From the NCBI RefSeq assembly GCF_000949865.1, contig NZ_JWJH01000009.1:62001-126000 (forward strand): DNA of 64,000 bases, in the 5' to 3' direction. The translations under genes and the position numbers were made by a program. Under the pieces are notes generated by a model. That model ran no database searches and was not told the origin of the DNA. It worked only from the letters and a program-made list of their open reading frames with translations. This document shows positions 17,671 through 26,780 of the stretch, piece after piece (the first letter of the stretch is position 1; every line of letters begins with the position of its first letter). The stretch is from Rhizobium nepotum 39/7 (GTDB lineage: Bacteria; Pseudomonadota; Alphaproteobacteria; Rhizobiales; Rhizobiaceae).

Positions 17671-18609
17671 TCAGGAATGGAGGTTTTCGCGCATCCACTC
17701 TTCAGCAGTCGTGACATTGATGCCATTTCGCTCGTTGAAGCTGCCGCGCTTCGGCCATGCCACACCTTTGCCTTCAGCAAAGACCGCCCGATATTTCTTG
17801 ATGTGGTTGTCGGGGTCCTGTGCAAGTTCCGACTTGAGCTGTGGAACTGTCCATTCCGCTTTCGTAAATGGACGCCCAAGCACCCTCTGAAGCTTGTCGG
17901 CAACCTCGCCATAGGTCACCGTGTCACCGGCAAGGTAGACGATCTCGTTGCGGATCGTCGGTTGAGCAAAGACCACCTCTGCGGTCAAGGCACCGATATC
18001 GTCAGGGGTCGTCAGCGTGACTTCCGTATCCAGGCTGCCCAGTGCATTGACCAGGTTCTTTTCGAGATCGACGACGTCAAATATCGGTTCGAACAAAAAG
18101 CTCGTGAACATTCCCGTGGAAATCACCACCCAGTCCGTTTTGTCCTGTCCACGCAGGAGGTCACGCACGTCGATCTGCGCGTCGAACAGGTCCTGAGGGC
18201 TGCCACGACCGATGACGTCGAAATCGACGCCGAACTGCCATGGAAAATACCGTTTTAGGTTGGCTTCGAGCGCAGCTCTGGCGAGTTTCATTGGTGTGTT
18301 TCGACCAGCGGAAAAGCCTGCACATCCGATCAGCGTATCATAAGGCGCAAAGATCGCTGCCAGCTCGCTTGTCGAAGCGGCAAGGATATCGCCGGTAACG
18401 ACCTCTATCCCCAGTTCGCGTATTTCGGAGACATCGCGCTGTTTTACCGGGTCGTTGGATTCGACTGTCGCCGCTCGTAACAGGACGCTGATCATTGTCC
18501 CTTCGTAGTTTTTGGCTTTACGCGCTAGATTGCGGAGAACCGGCATGCCAAGTTCTCCGGCGCCAATGACCAGAATCGACTGTGCTTTTACTGTTTGCGA
18601 AGAGTTCAT
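17671..18609 (-). CDS. NmrA-like NAD(P)-binding oxidoreductase
   Basis: A 312-residue protein of the NmrA/isoflavone-reductase-like atypical SDR family. The N-terminal Rossmann motif is VIGAGELGMPVLRNLARK (near residue 13). The body carries GCAGFSAGRN and PWQFGVDFD, typical of aromatic-alcohol-reductase-like members. The ATG at 18609 gives the conserved N-terminus and has AAGGATTT just upstream. A longer frame reaches 18837 but would cover the divergent regulator's promoter. It is divergent from an HxlR regulator 81 bases away, which probably controls it in response to an aromatic or electrophilic compound (inference). Confidence 0.87.
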   Translation of the reverse strand: MNSSQTVKAQSILVIGAGELGMPVLRNLARKAKNYEGTMISVLLRAATVESNDPVKQRDVSEIRELGIEVVTGDILAASTSELAAIFAPYDTLIGCAGFSAGRNTPMKLARAALEANLKRYFPWQFGVDFDVIGRGSPQDLFDAQIDVRDLLRGQDKTDWVVISTGMFTSFLFEPIFDVVDLEKNLVNALGSLDTEVTLTTPDDIGALTAEVVFAQPTIRNEIVYLAGDTVTYGEVADKLQRVLGRPFTKAEWTVPQLKSELAQDPDNHIKKYRAVFAEGKGVAWPKRGSFNERNGINVTTAEEWMRENLHS

Positions 18610-18690
18610 TTTGGAAATCCTTCTTACTCTCATCGTTGATGTGACCGGGTAACTGGCATATTTCAAAAGCGGTCGTAAGAAGGTACACGC

Positions 18691-19137
18691 GTGATACCGG
18701 AGGGCAGGACACTGACCAGAGATGAAATCCTGAGCTATTCTCAAGCGGTCTGCGATGGTCTTCGCGAGGACGAGGACGGCGTAAGACGCGAAGTTCTCAC
18801 CCATGCAGGAAACAGATGGTCGCTGGGTGTTATCCATACGTTGGGTGTGTATGGCAGACTACGCCATGCCGATATTGGCCGTAGAATGCACGGCGTTACC
18901 CAGAGGATGCTGACACGCACCCTCCGCCAGCTTGAGAGAGATGGGCTGGTCACACGCTATGATCTTTCGGAAATGCCGCCACGCGTGGAATACGAGCTTA
19001 CCGAACTGGGAATGGGGTTGCTGATCCGGATGATTCCGCTTTGGACATGGGTGGTTGAAAATTCGGATCAGTTTCGAAATTCGCGTAACGATTACGATTC
19101 CCGACCGCATGAGAAACCGTCGTGGCAGACATTTTGA
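18691..19137 (+). CDS. HxlR-family transcriptional regulator (1)
   Basis: A 148-residue winged-helix regulator of the HxlR type. The family core reads WSLGVIHTLGVYGRLRHADIGRRM, then TQRMLTRTLRQLERDGLVTR and PPRVEYELTELG. The start is a GTG at 18691 preceded by AAGAAGG with good spacing. The tail after residue 125 is poorly conserved. The divergent NmrA-like gene is the likely target. HxlR proteins commonly sense aldehydes, quinones or other reactive species, often through a Cys; none stands out in this one. Confidence 0.9.
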   Translation: MIPEGRTLTRDEILSYSQAVCDGLREDEDGVRREVLTHAGNRWSLGVIHTLGVYGRLRHADIGRRMHGVTQRMLTRTLRQLERDGLVTRYDLSEMPPRVEYELTELGMGLLIRMIPLWTWVVENSDQFRNSRNDYDSRPHEKPSWQTF

Positions 19138-19322
19138 GACGTGCGTCAATTGCCCTTGGGCATGGATGAGACCGACTGCGTTCCTGTGTTCATTGGTTGA
19201 CGTTCCGAAATTGTTTCATTGCCAAACGACCGAAACAGGTCCACTCTGGTTACTCCAGCAGCCATATCACGGGCGCTGCTGTTTAAGGGTTGAAGACCCT
19301 GGCCCCGACGAAGGAGGACGCC

Positions 19323-19433
19323 ATGTCTTCCATATTTCACCATCCGACGAAACACGATCTCGCAACTCTGGCGGGCTATGCCTTGTCTGCGGCAAGCCTT
19401 GCGCTGATCGTTTACATCCTCATCGGAACGTAG
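19323..19433 (+). CDS. Very small single-helix membrane protein (36 residues)
   Basis: An ATG with a near-perfect ribosome site (GAAGGAGG, five bases before) opens a 36-codon frame. The product has a polar start (MSSIFHHPTKHD) and a hydrophobic helix over residues about 17-34 ending in VYILIGT, as in small inner-membrane proteins. It is too short for family assignment. The strong Shine-Dalgarno sequence and clean transmembrane pattern are the evidence that it is expressed. The following 95-residue gene is on the same strand. Confidence 0.55.
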   Translation: MSSIFHHPTKHDLATLAGYALSAASLALIVYILIGT

Positions 19434-19489
19434 TTGCGATACCGGCTGTAAATGCGCCGGTTACAACGTAACGGAAAGCAGTGATCCAC

Positions 19490-19777
19490 ATGATCGAAAG
19501 AATCACAGAGACCGAAATCACATTCACGCATCCATTTCGTCTGGAAGCCCTTTCGGAACTCTTGGGAGCGGGCACATATCGCCTGGTCGTAGACGAGGAG
19601 TTGATAGAAGGCTTGAGCTTCACGGCATATCGCCGGGTGGCAACTCACCTTGAGATTCCCGCGATTTCCATCGCGGTGGCCCGACGCCAGTTCCTTCAGG
19701 TATCATCAACCGAGATAGATGAGGCATTGGCTCTCGATGACGCAAACGCAGAGGTCAGTCCGCGTGCCGTTCAGTAA
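19490..19777 (+). CDS. Small conserved rhizobial protein of unknown function
   Basis: A 95-residue protein starting MIERITETEITFTHPF, with the pattern GAGTYRLVVDEELIEGLSF and YRRVATHLEIPA. I recognise this as a type of short hypothetical protein found in Rhizobiales, but no function is known to me. It has no signal peptide or membrane segment. The ATG at 19490 is preferred to the GTG at 19481 because the GGAAAG ribosome site is then correctly spaced. Its end overlaps the convergent DUF72 remnant by about 20 bases. Confidence 0.7.
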   Translation: MIERITETEITFTHPFRLEALSELLGAGTYRLVVDEELIEGLSFTAYRRVATHLEIPAISIAVARRQFLQVSSTEIDEALALDDANAEVSPRAVQ

Positions 19778-20470
19778 TTACGCCATGGTCGAGCATTGCC
19801 ATCGTATTCTGAATTGGGGCAGCAAAGGCCGTGTTGTCGAAAACGCACCAGGGTTCGGCGGAAAGACGTTTTTTTGAAAGAGCGGATTTCGTCCGCGCTG
19901 TAGTCGGAATAGTAAATTCTGGGCGCGCCGTGCAGCCGGAGATATTGGGGCGGCTCGGAAAAATCACCCACGGACCAGACCCGTGCCGGATCGGCCAGAA
20001 CGCGATCAATGGCGTGACGGCTTAAAACCTCTTCCGCCTGCTGCGTGGCCCAACTCGTGTGGCATGGTTCGAGCACGAGCATGCCTGAAAAAAACTCACG
20101 CATGGCTTTGAACGCGGCGCTGCTTCATGGACATCGAACTCAAGAGTGGACGGCGACTGGCACAATAATGGCCCAAGCTTGCCGTTCAGCGCCGGGAGTT
20201 CTTCCACAAATGTCTTGAAGAGTTGTCCGATGGCTCGCAACCGATGCTCCTGCGTTATTTCGCGGGGCAGTTTCACAGCAGAGCGGAAGTCATCCGGCAC
20301 CGCACTTGTCCAGCACTCGAACGTCGTCGTCCTATTGCGGCGATAGAAAGTGGAATTGATCTCGACGCCGTTGAACACGGCGGCATAACGGCTGAGCCCA
20401 CTTCCCGTTTCGGGAAAAACGGTACGCGACGGTCTTTGGAATCCATCATCCAGCTGTTGCGATAACAGGC
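19755..20470 (-). pseudogene. DUF72 (YecE-like) gene broken by several frameshifts
   Basis: Consecutive pieces of a DUF72 TIM-barrel protein lie on the minus strand in different frames. They are an N-terminal ATAGW piece near 20455-20470, WIPK next to it, ETGSGLSRYAAVFNGVEINSTFYR through VKLPREITQEHRL (to about 20150), MLVLEPCHTSW through RLHGAPRIYYSDYS (to about 19890), and the C-terminal VFDNTAFAAPIQN. At least three shifts are needed to join them. The DUF72 function is unknown. The gene is certainly inactive unless the sequence is wrong at several places. Confidence 0.85.
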
Positions 20471-20539
20471 ACTTTCCTCCGCCCTTGTGGATCTGAAAAA
20501 GAAGGCCGGCGCATGACCTTCGGCGCCGCCTGCGCGGGC

Positions 20540-21235
20540 TCAGGCACTCATACGCTCTTCAACAACCCGCCAGTTGACCAGTTTCTCGAGCACCGAACGG
20601 ATATGCTCTGCCTTGCGATTTTCATAATCGACGTAATATGCGTGTTCCCAGATATCGATACCGAGATAAGCGGGGCGGCCGACAGCGACCGGGTTGTTAC
20701 CGTCCTCGTATCCGATAAGCGCAAGCTTGTTATCGTCGTCGCGCGTCAGCCAGACCCAGCCTGTACCAAATACCGTATCGGAAACATCGACTGCCCGCTT
20801 GATGAGGCCATCATAATCGCCGAAAGTCTCGTTTATCCGGGCGCCAAGATCACCCTCCGGCCGGTTCGGCCCGCCTGGAACGAATTGATCCCAATAGGCG
20901 ACGTGGTTCCAGGCCTGGGCGGCGTTGTTGAAGATTTTGATATCTTCCGCCGCTTCGGATTTAGCGGCCTCTTTGACGATCTCGACTAACTCCATGTCGG
21001 CGTAACGGGTGCCGGCGGCCAGTGTGTTGAGCTTGTCATAATAGGCTTTATGGTGCTTTCCGTAATGCAAACTTACCGTTTTCTCCGAAATGACGGGCGC
21101 CAGATCGGCCTGCGCGAACGGAAGGGCCGGCTGCGTCAAAGGCAGGGCGGCATGTGCGACATGCGGACGGGGAAAGACGGTTGCGACAGCGGTAACCGCA
21201 CCGGCTGCGAGGATGGTGCGTCTGGTGATATGCAT
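20540..21235 (-). CDS. Exported Fe/Mn superoxide dismutase
   Basis: A 231-residue superoxide dismutase with an N-terminal export signal: TRRTILAAGAVTAVATV looks like a twin-arginine or Sec signal with cleavage after AHA (about residue 29). Metal ligands are H57 (SLHYGKHH), H111 (AWNHVAYW), D194 and H198 (DIWEHAYY). The motif set does not by itself decide between iron and manganese. The start at 21235 is chosen because it gives the signal peptide directly and has AAGGAGAA upstream; a longer frame to 21298 would bury it. Alphaproteobacterial SODs are usually cytoplasmic, so a periplasmic version implies defence against external superoxide (inference). Confidence 0.92.
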   Translation of the reverse strand: MHITRRTILAAGAVTAVATVFPRPHVAHAALPLTQPALPFAQADLAPVISEKTVSLHYGKHHKAYYDKLNTLAAGTRYADMELVEIVKEAAKSEAAEDIKIFNNAAQAWNHVAYWDQFVPGGPNRPEGDLGARINETFGDYDGLIKRAVDVSDTVFGTGWVWLTRDDDNKLALIGYEDGNNPVAVGRPAYLGIDIWEHAYYVDYENRKAEHIRSVLEKLVNWRVVEERMSA

Positions 21236-21323
21236 GATTTTCTCCTTTGAATGACGGGTTCGTGGACTAACCCACAACTTCGCCTCAGGTTTCCTCACGC
21301 TTATTTGAAACGAGCCGCATATG

Positions 21324-21352
21324 AAAAAGGCCCTCCCGGTTGAGAGAGGGCC
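21324..21352 (-). terminator. Rho-independent terminator after the GCG_CRPN gene
   Basis: Arms 21329-21335 and 21346-21352 (GGCCCTC with GAGGGCC) form a hairpin followed, on the minus strand, by five T. It lies just past the stop of the 108-residue gene. Confidence 0.8.
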
Positions 21353-21362
21353 CCAGCACTAA

Positions 21363-21689
21363 CTACCAACGATAATCGCGGCGGTCTCGCCATTCGCGCT
21401 GTTCGCGCCAGTCTCTGCGCTCCCGCCATTCTCTGCGAGCCTGACGATCACGCCACTCCCTGCGGCCTTCCCAATGATCACGCCTGTCCCAGCCGCGCTC
21501 ATATCTCGGCGGTCCATTGGGCCGGCAATATCCGCGCGGCGATAGATGAAAGCCGCGTCCGCAGGCATAGTCCACGCTATGAATGTTGGATGCCAGGGGC
21601 GTGGACGGTTGACCGACAGGCATGGCGTTCGCGCCGCTGCCGAACAGGGCACCGAGAATTATTCCAGCGCTTAAAATCATCTTACGCAT
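21363..21689 (-). CDS. GCG_CRPN-type small secreted Arg/Trp-rich protein
   Basis: A 108-residue protein with a Sec signal peptide (MRKMILSAGIILGALFGSGANA). A mature start contains ACGRGFHLSPRGYCRPNGPP, the CG...CRPN signature found in small rhizobial exported proteins. The C-terminal 45 residues are a low-complexity array rich in Arg, Trp, Glu and Asp with repeating RREWR/RRDWR units. The two Cys could form a disulfide in the periplasm. The function is unknown. It is monocistronic, with its own terminator. Confidence 0.8.
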   Translation of the reverse strand: MRKMILSAGIILGALFGSGANAMPVGQPSTPLASNIHSVDYACGRGFHLSPRGYCRPNGPPRYERGWDRRDHWEGRREWRDRQARREWRERRDWREQREWRDRRDYRW

Positions 21690-21852
21690 TTCATCTCCCT
21701 CCTTTTGGGATGGAGGGATTTAGCGCCCTGGCCGGTGAATTGCAGCTGAATGAACCTTGGTGTTTTCGTGGCAATGCTGCCCAATTATGGCCCAGATCCG
21801 TGACGTCCCGATCCAGACCGCCCCACCAGAAGTTTGCGCCCGATAAAGCCTT

Positions 21853-22242
21853 TCAACGGGTACGCTTCGCAACGGAGGGGACGTCATTCGGCTTGCGCCC
21901 CCGTAGTGCGGGTTTGGCAGGAACGGTCTTGCCATGCTCTTCCCACCAGACGCTCAAAGCCTCCATCGTCGGCCCAAGGCCACGCGCCTTTTGTGTCATC
22001 TCATATTCGACACGTGGCGGCACCTCAGCAAACACGGTGCGCGAGACCAGGCCGTCCGCCTCCAGCTCGCGAAGCTGCGCCGATAACATGTGCTGCGTGA
22101 TGCCCGGAATAGCCTTGCGCAACTCCCCGAAGCGGTAAATCCGCTGGTGCAGCAGCCACATGATTTCCAGCTTCCATTTTCCCGACAGCATCGCAAAGGC
22201 GCGGCGCATCTCGTTCTGCATCGTGAAATCGTTCTCGGTCAT
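21853..22242 (-). CDS. HxlR-family transcriptional regulator (2)
   Basis: A 129-residue HxlR winged-helix protein. The core LSGKWKLEIMWLLHQRIYRFGELRKAIPGITQHMLSAQL, LEADGLVSRTVFAEVPPRVEYEM is canonical. It is divergent from a DoxX-like/SDR gene pair 168 bases away, the likely target. The intervening DNA is AT-rich with two copies of AAATTCATC (near 22269 and 22290). These direct repeats could be recognition half-sites (inference). Confidence 0.92.
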   Translation of the reverse strand: MTENDFTMQNEMRRAFAMLSGKWKLEIMWLLHQRIYRFGELRKAIPGITQHMLSAQLRELEADGLVSRTVFAEVPPRVEYEMTQKARGLGPTMEALSVWWEEHGKTVPAKPALRGRKPNDVPSVAKRTR

Positions 22243-22409
22243 TAGTCAGGTTTTCCATACTTAGTGATCGAAATTCATCCTACTTGCGAAAATTCATCAT
22301 AAGCTACAATTTCAATACAAGCTCTTGGCCGCCGGTGCAACGCAGCACCCGAAAAGAGCCCGGCTTTCGCCCAGTCCCGCCACCACGGTTCGACGATCAA
22401 GGATATCTC

Positions 22410-22808
22410 ATGACCGCGATTTACACATACTGGATCAGCACGGCGCTCCTGTCGCTGCTGTATCTGTCATCCGCCCTCCTATACGTAACCAAGCCGGAAT
22501 TCGTGCGAAAGGTCCAGGCCGACCTTGGCTATCACGCCGCCAATCTGGTGCCGTTCATGATCGCGGTGAAGGTCTTCGGACCGCTGGCGATCCTGTCACG
22601 GATCAACGTGCCGCTCAGCGATCTCGCCTATGCGGGCATGTTTTACCACCTGATCCTGTCGGGACTGGCCCATCTCGGTGCGCGCAGTCTGAAAGGTGCG
22701 GCGCCCGCAGCCATCGGCCTTTTGTTTCTGGCCGCATCCTTCGCAACACAGAATGACGCGCGCGACGTGCCGTCGCCCTATGCGCTCGAAGCAATGACGT
22801 ATCGATAA
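22410..22808 (+). CDS. DoxX-like membrane protein
   Basis: A 132-residue integral membrane protein with four hydrophobic segments (about residues 8-26, 43-61, 70-90 and 95-112), matching the DoxX-like family of small redox-associated membrane proteins. The ATG at 22410 is preceded by AAGGATATCTC; a longer upstream frame (from 22284) would add a non-membrane, Pro-rich tail and is rejected. An SDR follows 20 bases later, in what looks like a two-gene operon controlled by the divergent HxlR regulator. Confidence 0.85.
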   Translation: MTAIYTYWISTALLSLLYLSSALLYVTKPEFVRKVQADLGYHAANLVPFMIAVKVFGPLAILSRINVPLSDLAYAGMFYHLILSGLAHLGARSLKGAAPAAIGLLFLAASFATQNDARDVPSPYALEAMTYR

Positions 22809-22828
22809 ACCGAAAAATGGAGATGAAC

Positions 22829-23575
22829 ATGAAAAGACTTGAGGGCAAGGTTGCCATCATCACTGGCGCCGGCCGCGGAATTGGTCGCGCCACGGCCAGG
22901 CTCTTTGCGGCGGAGGGCGCAAAAGTTGCGGTTCTGTCGCTCACTCCCGCCAATGTGGAAGCCGTCGTGGCCGACATCGAGGCAGCGGGCGGAACCGCGC
23001 TGGGCATTGCGACCGACGTCAGCAAGACCGATCAGATCAGGGTAGCGATCGACAGGGTCGCCGCAACCTGGGGCGGCATCGATATTCTCGTAAACAACGC
23101 CTTCGACCCCTCGGTGGTGCAGTCTTCGGTGCTCGATCTGTCGATCGATCAGCTGCAACGCAACTTCGATATGGGCCCTATCGCCTTCCTGCGGATGATG
23201 CAGGCGGCGTATCCGTATCTGAGGGCCAGTGGAGAGGGCCGCGTCATCAATTTCGGCTCGCTGGCCGGCATTACCGGCCTGTCGCCCTACGCCCCCTACA
23301 ATATGGCGAAAGAGGCAATCCGGGCGCTGACCCGTAGCGCGGCCCGCGAATGGGGCATCGACAAGATCACGGTCAACAACCTCCTGCCGGTTGCCGATAC
23401 CTGGGGCGCTGCCGAAGCCAACATGCCGGCGCCCGACAATGCGCTTGCCCGGTTCGGCTCGCCCGAAGAGGACATCGCGCCCGTCGCGCTGTTCCTCGCC
23501 AGCAGGGATTCCCGGTTCATCACCGGTTACAGCCTCACGCCCGATGGCGGAATGATTATCGACGCCGCGCGTTAA
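22829..23575 (+). CDS. SDR-family oxidoreductase
   Basis: A 248-residue classical SDR. It has the cofactor motif TGAGRGIG, VNNAF (in place of the more usual NNAG), the catalytic YNMAK block preceded by SPYAPYN, and the C-terminal ITGYSLTPDGGM. The ATG at 22829 is preferred because GGAG lies eight bases upstream; an upstream in-frame ATG at 22817 would use no ribosome site. Its partner is the DoxX-like gene. The substrate is unknown; HxlR control hints at a reactive carbonyl or quinone. Confidence 0.9.
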   Translation: MKRLEGKVAIITGAGRGIGRATARLFAAEGAKVAVLSLTPANVEAVVADIEAAGGTALGIATDVSKTDQIRVAIDRVAATWGGIDILVNNAFDPSVVQSSVLDLSIDQLQRNFDMGPIAFLRMMQAAYPYLRASGEGRVINFGSLAGITGLSPYAPYNMAKEAIRALTRSAAREWGIDKITVNNLLPVADTWGAAEANMPAPDNALARFGSPEEDIAPVALFLASRDSRFITGYSLTPDGGMIIDAAR

Positions 23576-23606
23576 TATGGCGAAGGATTGCCGCCCTTCC
23601 ACTGCA

Positions 23607-23636
23607 CCCGGCGGATAAAAGAGGCTATCCGCCGGG
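23607..23636. terminator. Intergenic hairpin between convergent genes
   Basis: A perfect 11-base inverted repeat, arms 23607-23617 and 23626-23636, lies between the ends of the convergent SDR and RND genes. There is no clear T-run on either side, so termination in both directions is only a likely role. Confidence 0.5.
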
Positions 23637-23669
23637 CGAAACAGGAGCAACTCCCGATCTGAAAACGCC

Positions 23670-26600
23670 CTATTCGGCGGCCATTGCGGGTAGTGGCTCC
23701 AGAGGTTCAACCATGTCCTCGTGGCCGTTTCCCGCCGTTGGCTTGATCCGGAACCACACCGCGTAGAGGGCTGGAAGGAACAGCAGGATCATCACGGTAC
23801 CCGCCGCCGTACCACCGATCAGCGTATAGGCCATCGATCCCCAGAATACAGAGTGGGTCAGGGGTATGAAGGCGAGGACGGCAGCAAGTGCCGTCAGAAT
23901 GACGGGACGCGTCCGTTGCACCGTGGCTTCGATGACTGCGTTATAGTCATCAAGTCCGGCAGCCTGGTTTTCCTTGATCTGCTCCGTCAGGATCAGCGTG
24001 TTGCGCATCAGGATACCCGCCAGTCCGATCAGGCCGAGAATGGCGTTGAAGCCAAAGGGCTGATTGAAGAGAAGCAATGTCGGCACTACCCCGGCAAGGC
24101 CAAGCGGCGCCGTCAGCATAACCATCGTCATCGTCGACAGACTGCGAACCTGCAGGATGATGACGATCAACATCGCCGCAATCATCAGCGGGAAGACCTG
24201 GACCAGCGCGACATTGGCCTTGAGCGACTCCTCGATGTTTCCGCCCATCTCAATGCGGTATCCGACCGGCAGCGATGCGATGAGCGGTTGCAGCGCCTTC
24301 ATGACCTGCTGCGAGACCTCCGGCGGCTGCGTCGCCTCGTTGATATCGGAGCGGATCGTGATTACCGGCGTGCGGTCGCGGCGTTTCAGGATCGGCTCCT
24401 CGAACCGGATCTCGGAATGGCCGATCTGATCGAGCGGCACCTGCCGGCCATCCCGGCTCATCAGCGAAAAATCGCCCAGCCTTGATGGATCGAGCCGGTT
24501 GTCGCCGGCGCTGCGCGCGACCACGGGAACGTTACGGATGTTGTCGCGCACCTGCGTCACCGGAATGCCGCTCAGCAGCAATTGCATCTGCTGGGCTGCT
24601 TCGGAAGAGGAAAGGCCAATAAGATTGAGGCGATCCTGATCCGGAACGAAACGCAATACCGGCGTTCGGTTGCCCCAGTCCCGGTTAGCCTGGCGGACAT
24701 CGGGCACAGTTTTCATAATGGCCAGCGCCTGCTCGGATATTCTGTAGAGTTCGTCCTGATCCGGTCCCATGATCCGGAACTCGACCGGGAACGGCGTGTA
24801 AGGTCCGAATACCAGCTGCGTCACACGCACGGACGCCTCAGGAACGAGGCCCTCCGATATGGCGGCGCGAAGGCGGTGCTTCAGTTCTTCTCTTGCATGG
24901 GCATCGGGCGTCAGCACGACGACCTTGGCGAAGGCGGGGTCGGGCAATTCGGGCGCCATGGCGAAGAAGAAGCGGGGAGCGCCCTGCCCTACATAGCTGG
25001 TGACTATTTTTGTTTCCGGCTGGGTTTGCAGCCAGTCTTCGACTTTCTTCACCGCAGCCGTCGTCGCTTCGATACTCGTGCCTTCCGGCATGCGGACTTC
25101 CACCAGCACCTCCGGGCGATCCGATGTCGGGAAGAACTGTTGCTTCACGCCGCCCATGCCGACGACCGAGGCGGCCATCATGATAGCGACCACCGCGCAG
25201 GTGACGAATTTATGGCGTACCGCAAACTTGATGATGGAACGCAGACGACGATAGTTGGGCGTATCATAGATGGCATGGTGCCCGCCTTCGACCGGCTTGA
25301 TGTCAGGCAGCATCTTTACCCCCAGATAGGGGGTAAACGTCACAGCGACGATCCAGGACACGATCAGGGCAAAGCCTACCACCCAGAAGATGTTGCCGGC
25401 ATATTCGCCAGCCGTTGATTTGGCAAAACCGACCGGCATCAGCCCGATGATCGTGACGAGGGTTCCCGACAGCATCGGTGCCGCCGTATGGCTCCAGGCA
25501 TAGGCGGCCGCCTTGATGCGGTCCATGCCCTCTTCCATCTTCACCACCATCACCTCAATGGCAATGATGGCGTCGTCCACGAGAAGCCCCAACGCAAGGA
25601 TCAAAGCGCCGAGCGTGATACGGTCGAAGAACCGGCCGGTTTCCAGCATGATCAGGAAGACGACGGCGAGCGTCAGCGGCACGGCGAGCGCGACAACGAT
25701 GCCGACCCGCCAGCCGAGTGCGACCAGACTGACGAACAGAACTACACCAAGTGCCATTGCGAATTTGAGCATGAATTCACCGACAGCCTCATCGATGTTG
25801 ACGGCCTGATCGCTGACTTTGGTCAGTGTCATCCCCAGAGGCAGCGTCTGCGCGATCGCGGCGGAGCGCGTTTCCAGCGCCTTGCCGAGTTCGAGACCGT
25901 TCCAGCCCTGCTGCATCACCGCGCCCAGCATGATCGTAGGCTCACCCTCATGACGGATGATATAGGTCGCTGGATCCTGATAGCCGCGTCGCACATCTGC
26001 GAGATCGGAGAGCTTCAAAGTCCGGCCAGCAGCCACGATCGGCGTATCGGAAATCGCTTGCACACTATTGTAGGCACCGTCGAACCGAATGAAGACCTGT
26101 GGTCCCCGCGTGTCGATAGAGCCGGCCGGGGTAACTGTATTCTGCCTCTGTAGAGCAGCAGCGACGTCTTGCGCAGATATGCCGAGTGTCGCGAGTTTTG
26201 CATAAGAAAACTCAACGAAAATCTGTTCGGGTCGCTCCCCGACGATGTTGATTTTCTTGACGCCCGGAACGTGCAGGAGGTCCTGGCGGATCACCTCCGC
26301 CTGCCGCACGAGGTCGCGCATCGGCATTCCCTTGGCCTTCAGCGCATAAAGCCCGAAGCTGACATCGGAATATTCATCGTTGACGAACGGCCCGATGACC
26401 CCCGGCGGGAGATTTCGGGCTTCATCCCCGAGCTTCTTGCGGGCCTGATAGAATTCTTCCGCGACGGCACTGGCCGGCGTGTTATCCTTCAGCGTGACCG
26501 TGAGGAAGGCATATCCCGGCCGCGTCGTGGTTTCGACCCGGTCATACCAGGTGAGTTCCTGGATGCGCTTCTCAAGCGGCTCGGCGACGAGATCCTGCAT

Positions 26601-26780
26601 TTCCCGTGCAGTGGCACCAGGCCAGACCGATGTGACCGTCAGGGTCTTGATGGTGAAGGATGGATCTTCGGCGCGTCCCAGCTTGACGAAGGCGTAGGCA
26701 CCGGCTGCGGCCAGCAGCACAATAAAGAACAGGGTGATGGCGCGTTCGCGAACGGCAATGGCGGAAAGATTGAAGTTCAT
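23670..26780 (-). CDS. RND efflux transporter, inner-membrane pump
   Basis: A 1036-residue AcrB/HAE-type proton-driven pump, full length. The N-terminal helix follows MNFNLSAIAVRERAITLF, two large periplasmic domains are present, and the proton-relay pair of Asp residues is in the fourth helix (GLLVDDAIIAIE). Its start ATG overlaps the fusion-protein stop (TAATG). The longer frame to 26963 is inside the fusion-protein gene. It would export hydrophobic toxicants from periplasm/membrane. No outer-membrane channel gene is in the operon, so it must borrow one. Expression is probably controlled by the divergent TetR gene at 27991. Confidence 0.95.
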   Translation of the reverse strand: MNFNLSAIAVRERAITLFFIVLLAAAGAYAFVKLGRAEDPSFTIKTLTVTSVWPGATAREMQDLVAEPLEKRIQELTWYDRVETTTRPGYAFLTVTLKDNTPASAVAEEFYQARKKLGDEARNLPPGVIGPFVNDEYSDVSFGLYALKAKGMPMRDLVRQAEVIRQDLLHVPGVKKINIVGERPEQIFVEFSYAKLATLGISAQDVAAALQRQNTVTPAGSIDTRGPQVFIRFDGAYNSVQAISDTPIVAAGRTLKLSDLADVRRGYQDPATYIIRHEGEPTIMLGAVMQQGWNGLELGKALETRSAAIAQTLPLGMTLTKVSDQAVNIDEAVGEFMLKFAMALGVVLFVSLVALGWRVGIVVALAVPLTLAVVFLIMLETGRFFDRITLGALILALGLLVDDAIIAIEVMVVKMEEGMDRIKAAAYAWSHTAAPMLSGTLVTIIGLMPVGFAKSTAGEYAGNIFWVVGFALIVSWIVAVTFTPYLGVKMLPDIKPVEGGHHAIYDTPNYRRLRSIIKFAVRHKFVTCAVVAIMMAASVVGMGGVKQQFFPTSDRPEVLVEVRMPEGTSIEATTAAVKKVEDWLQTQPETKIVTSYVGQGAPRFFFAMAPELPDPAFAKVVVLTPDAHAREELKHRLRAAISEGLVPEASVRVTQLVFGPYTPFPVEFRIMGPDQDELYRISEQALAIMKTVPDVRQANRDWGNRTPVLRFVPDQDRLNLIGLSSSEAAQQMQLLLSGIPVTQVRDNIRNVPVVARSAGDNRLDPSRLGDFSLMSRDGRQVPLDQIGHSEIRFEEPILKRRDRTPVITIRSDINEATQPPEVSQQVMKALQPLIASLPVGYRIEMGGNIEESLKANVALVQVFPLMIAAMLIVIILQVRSLSTMTMVMLTAPLGLAGVVPTLLLFNQPFGFNAILGLIGLAGILMRNTLILTEQIKENQAAGLDDYNAVIEATVQRTRPVILTALAAVLAFIPLTHSVFWGSMAYTLIGGTAAGTVMILLFLPALYAVWFRIKPTAGNGHEDMVEPLEPLPAMAAE

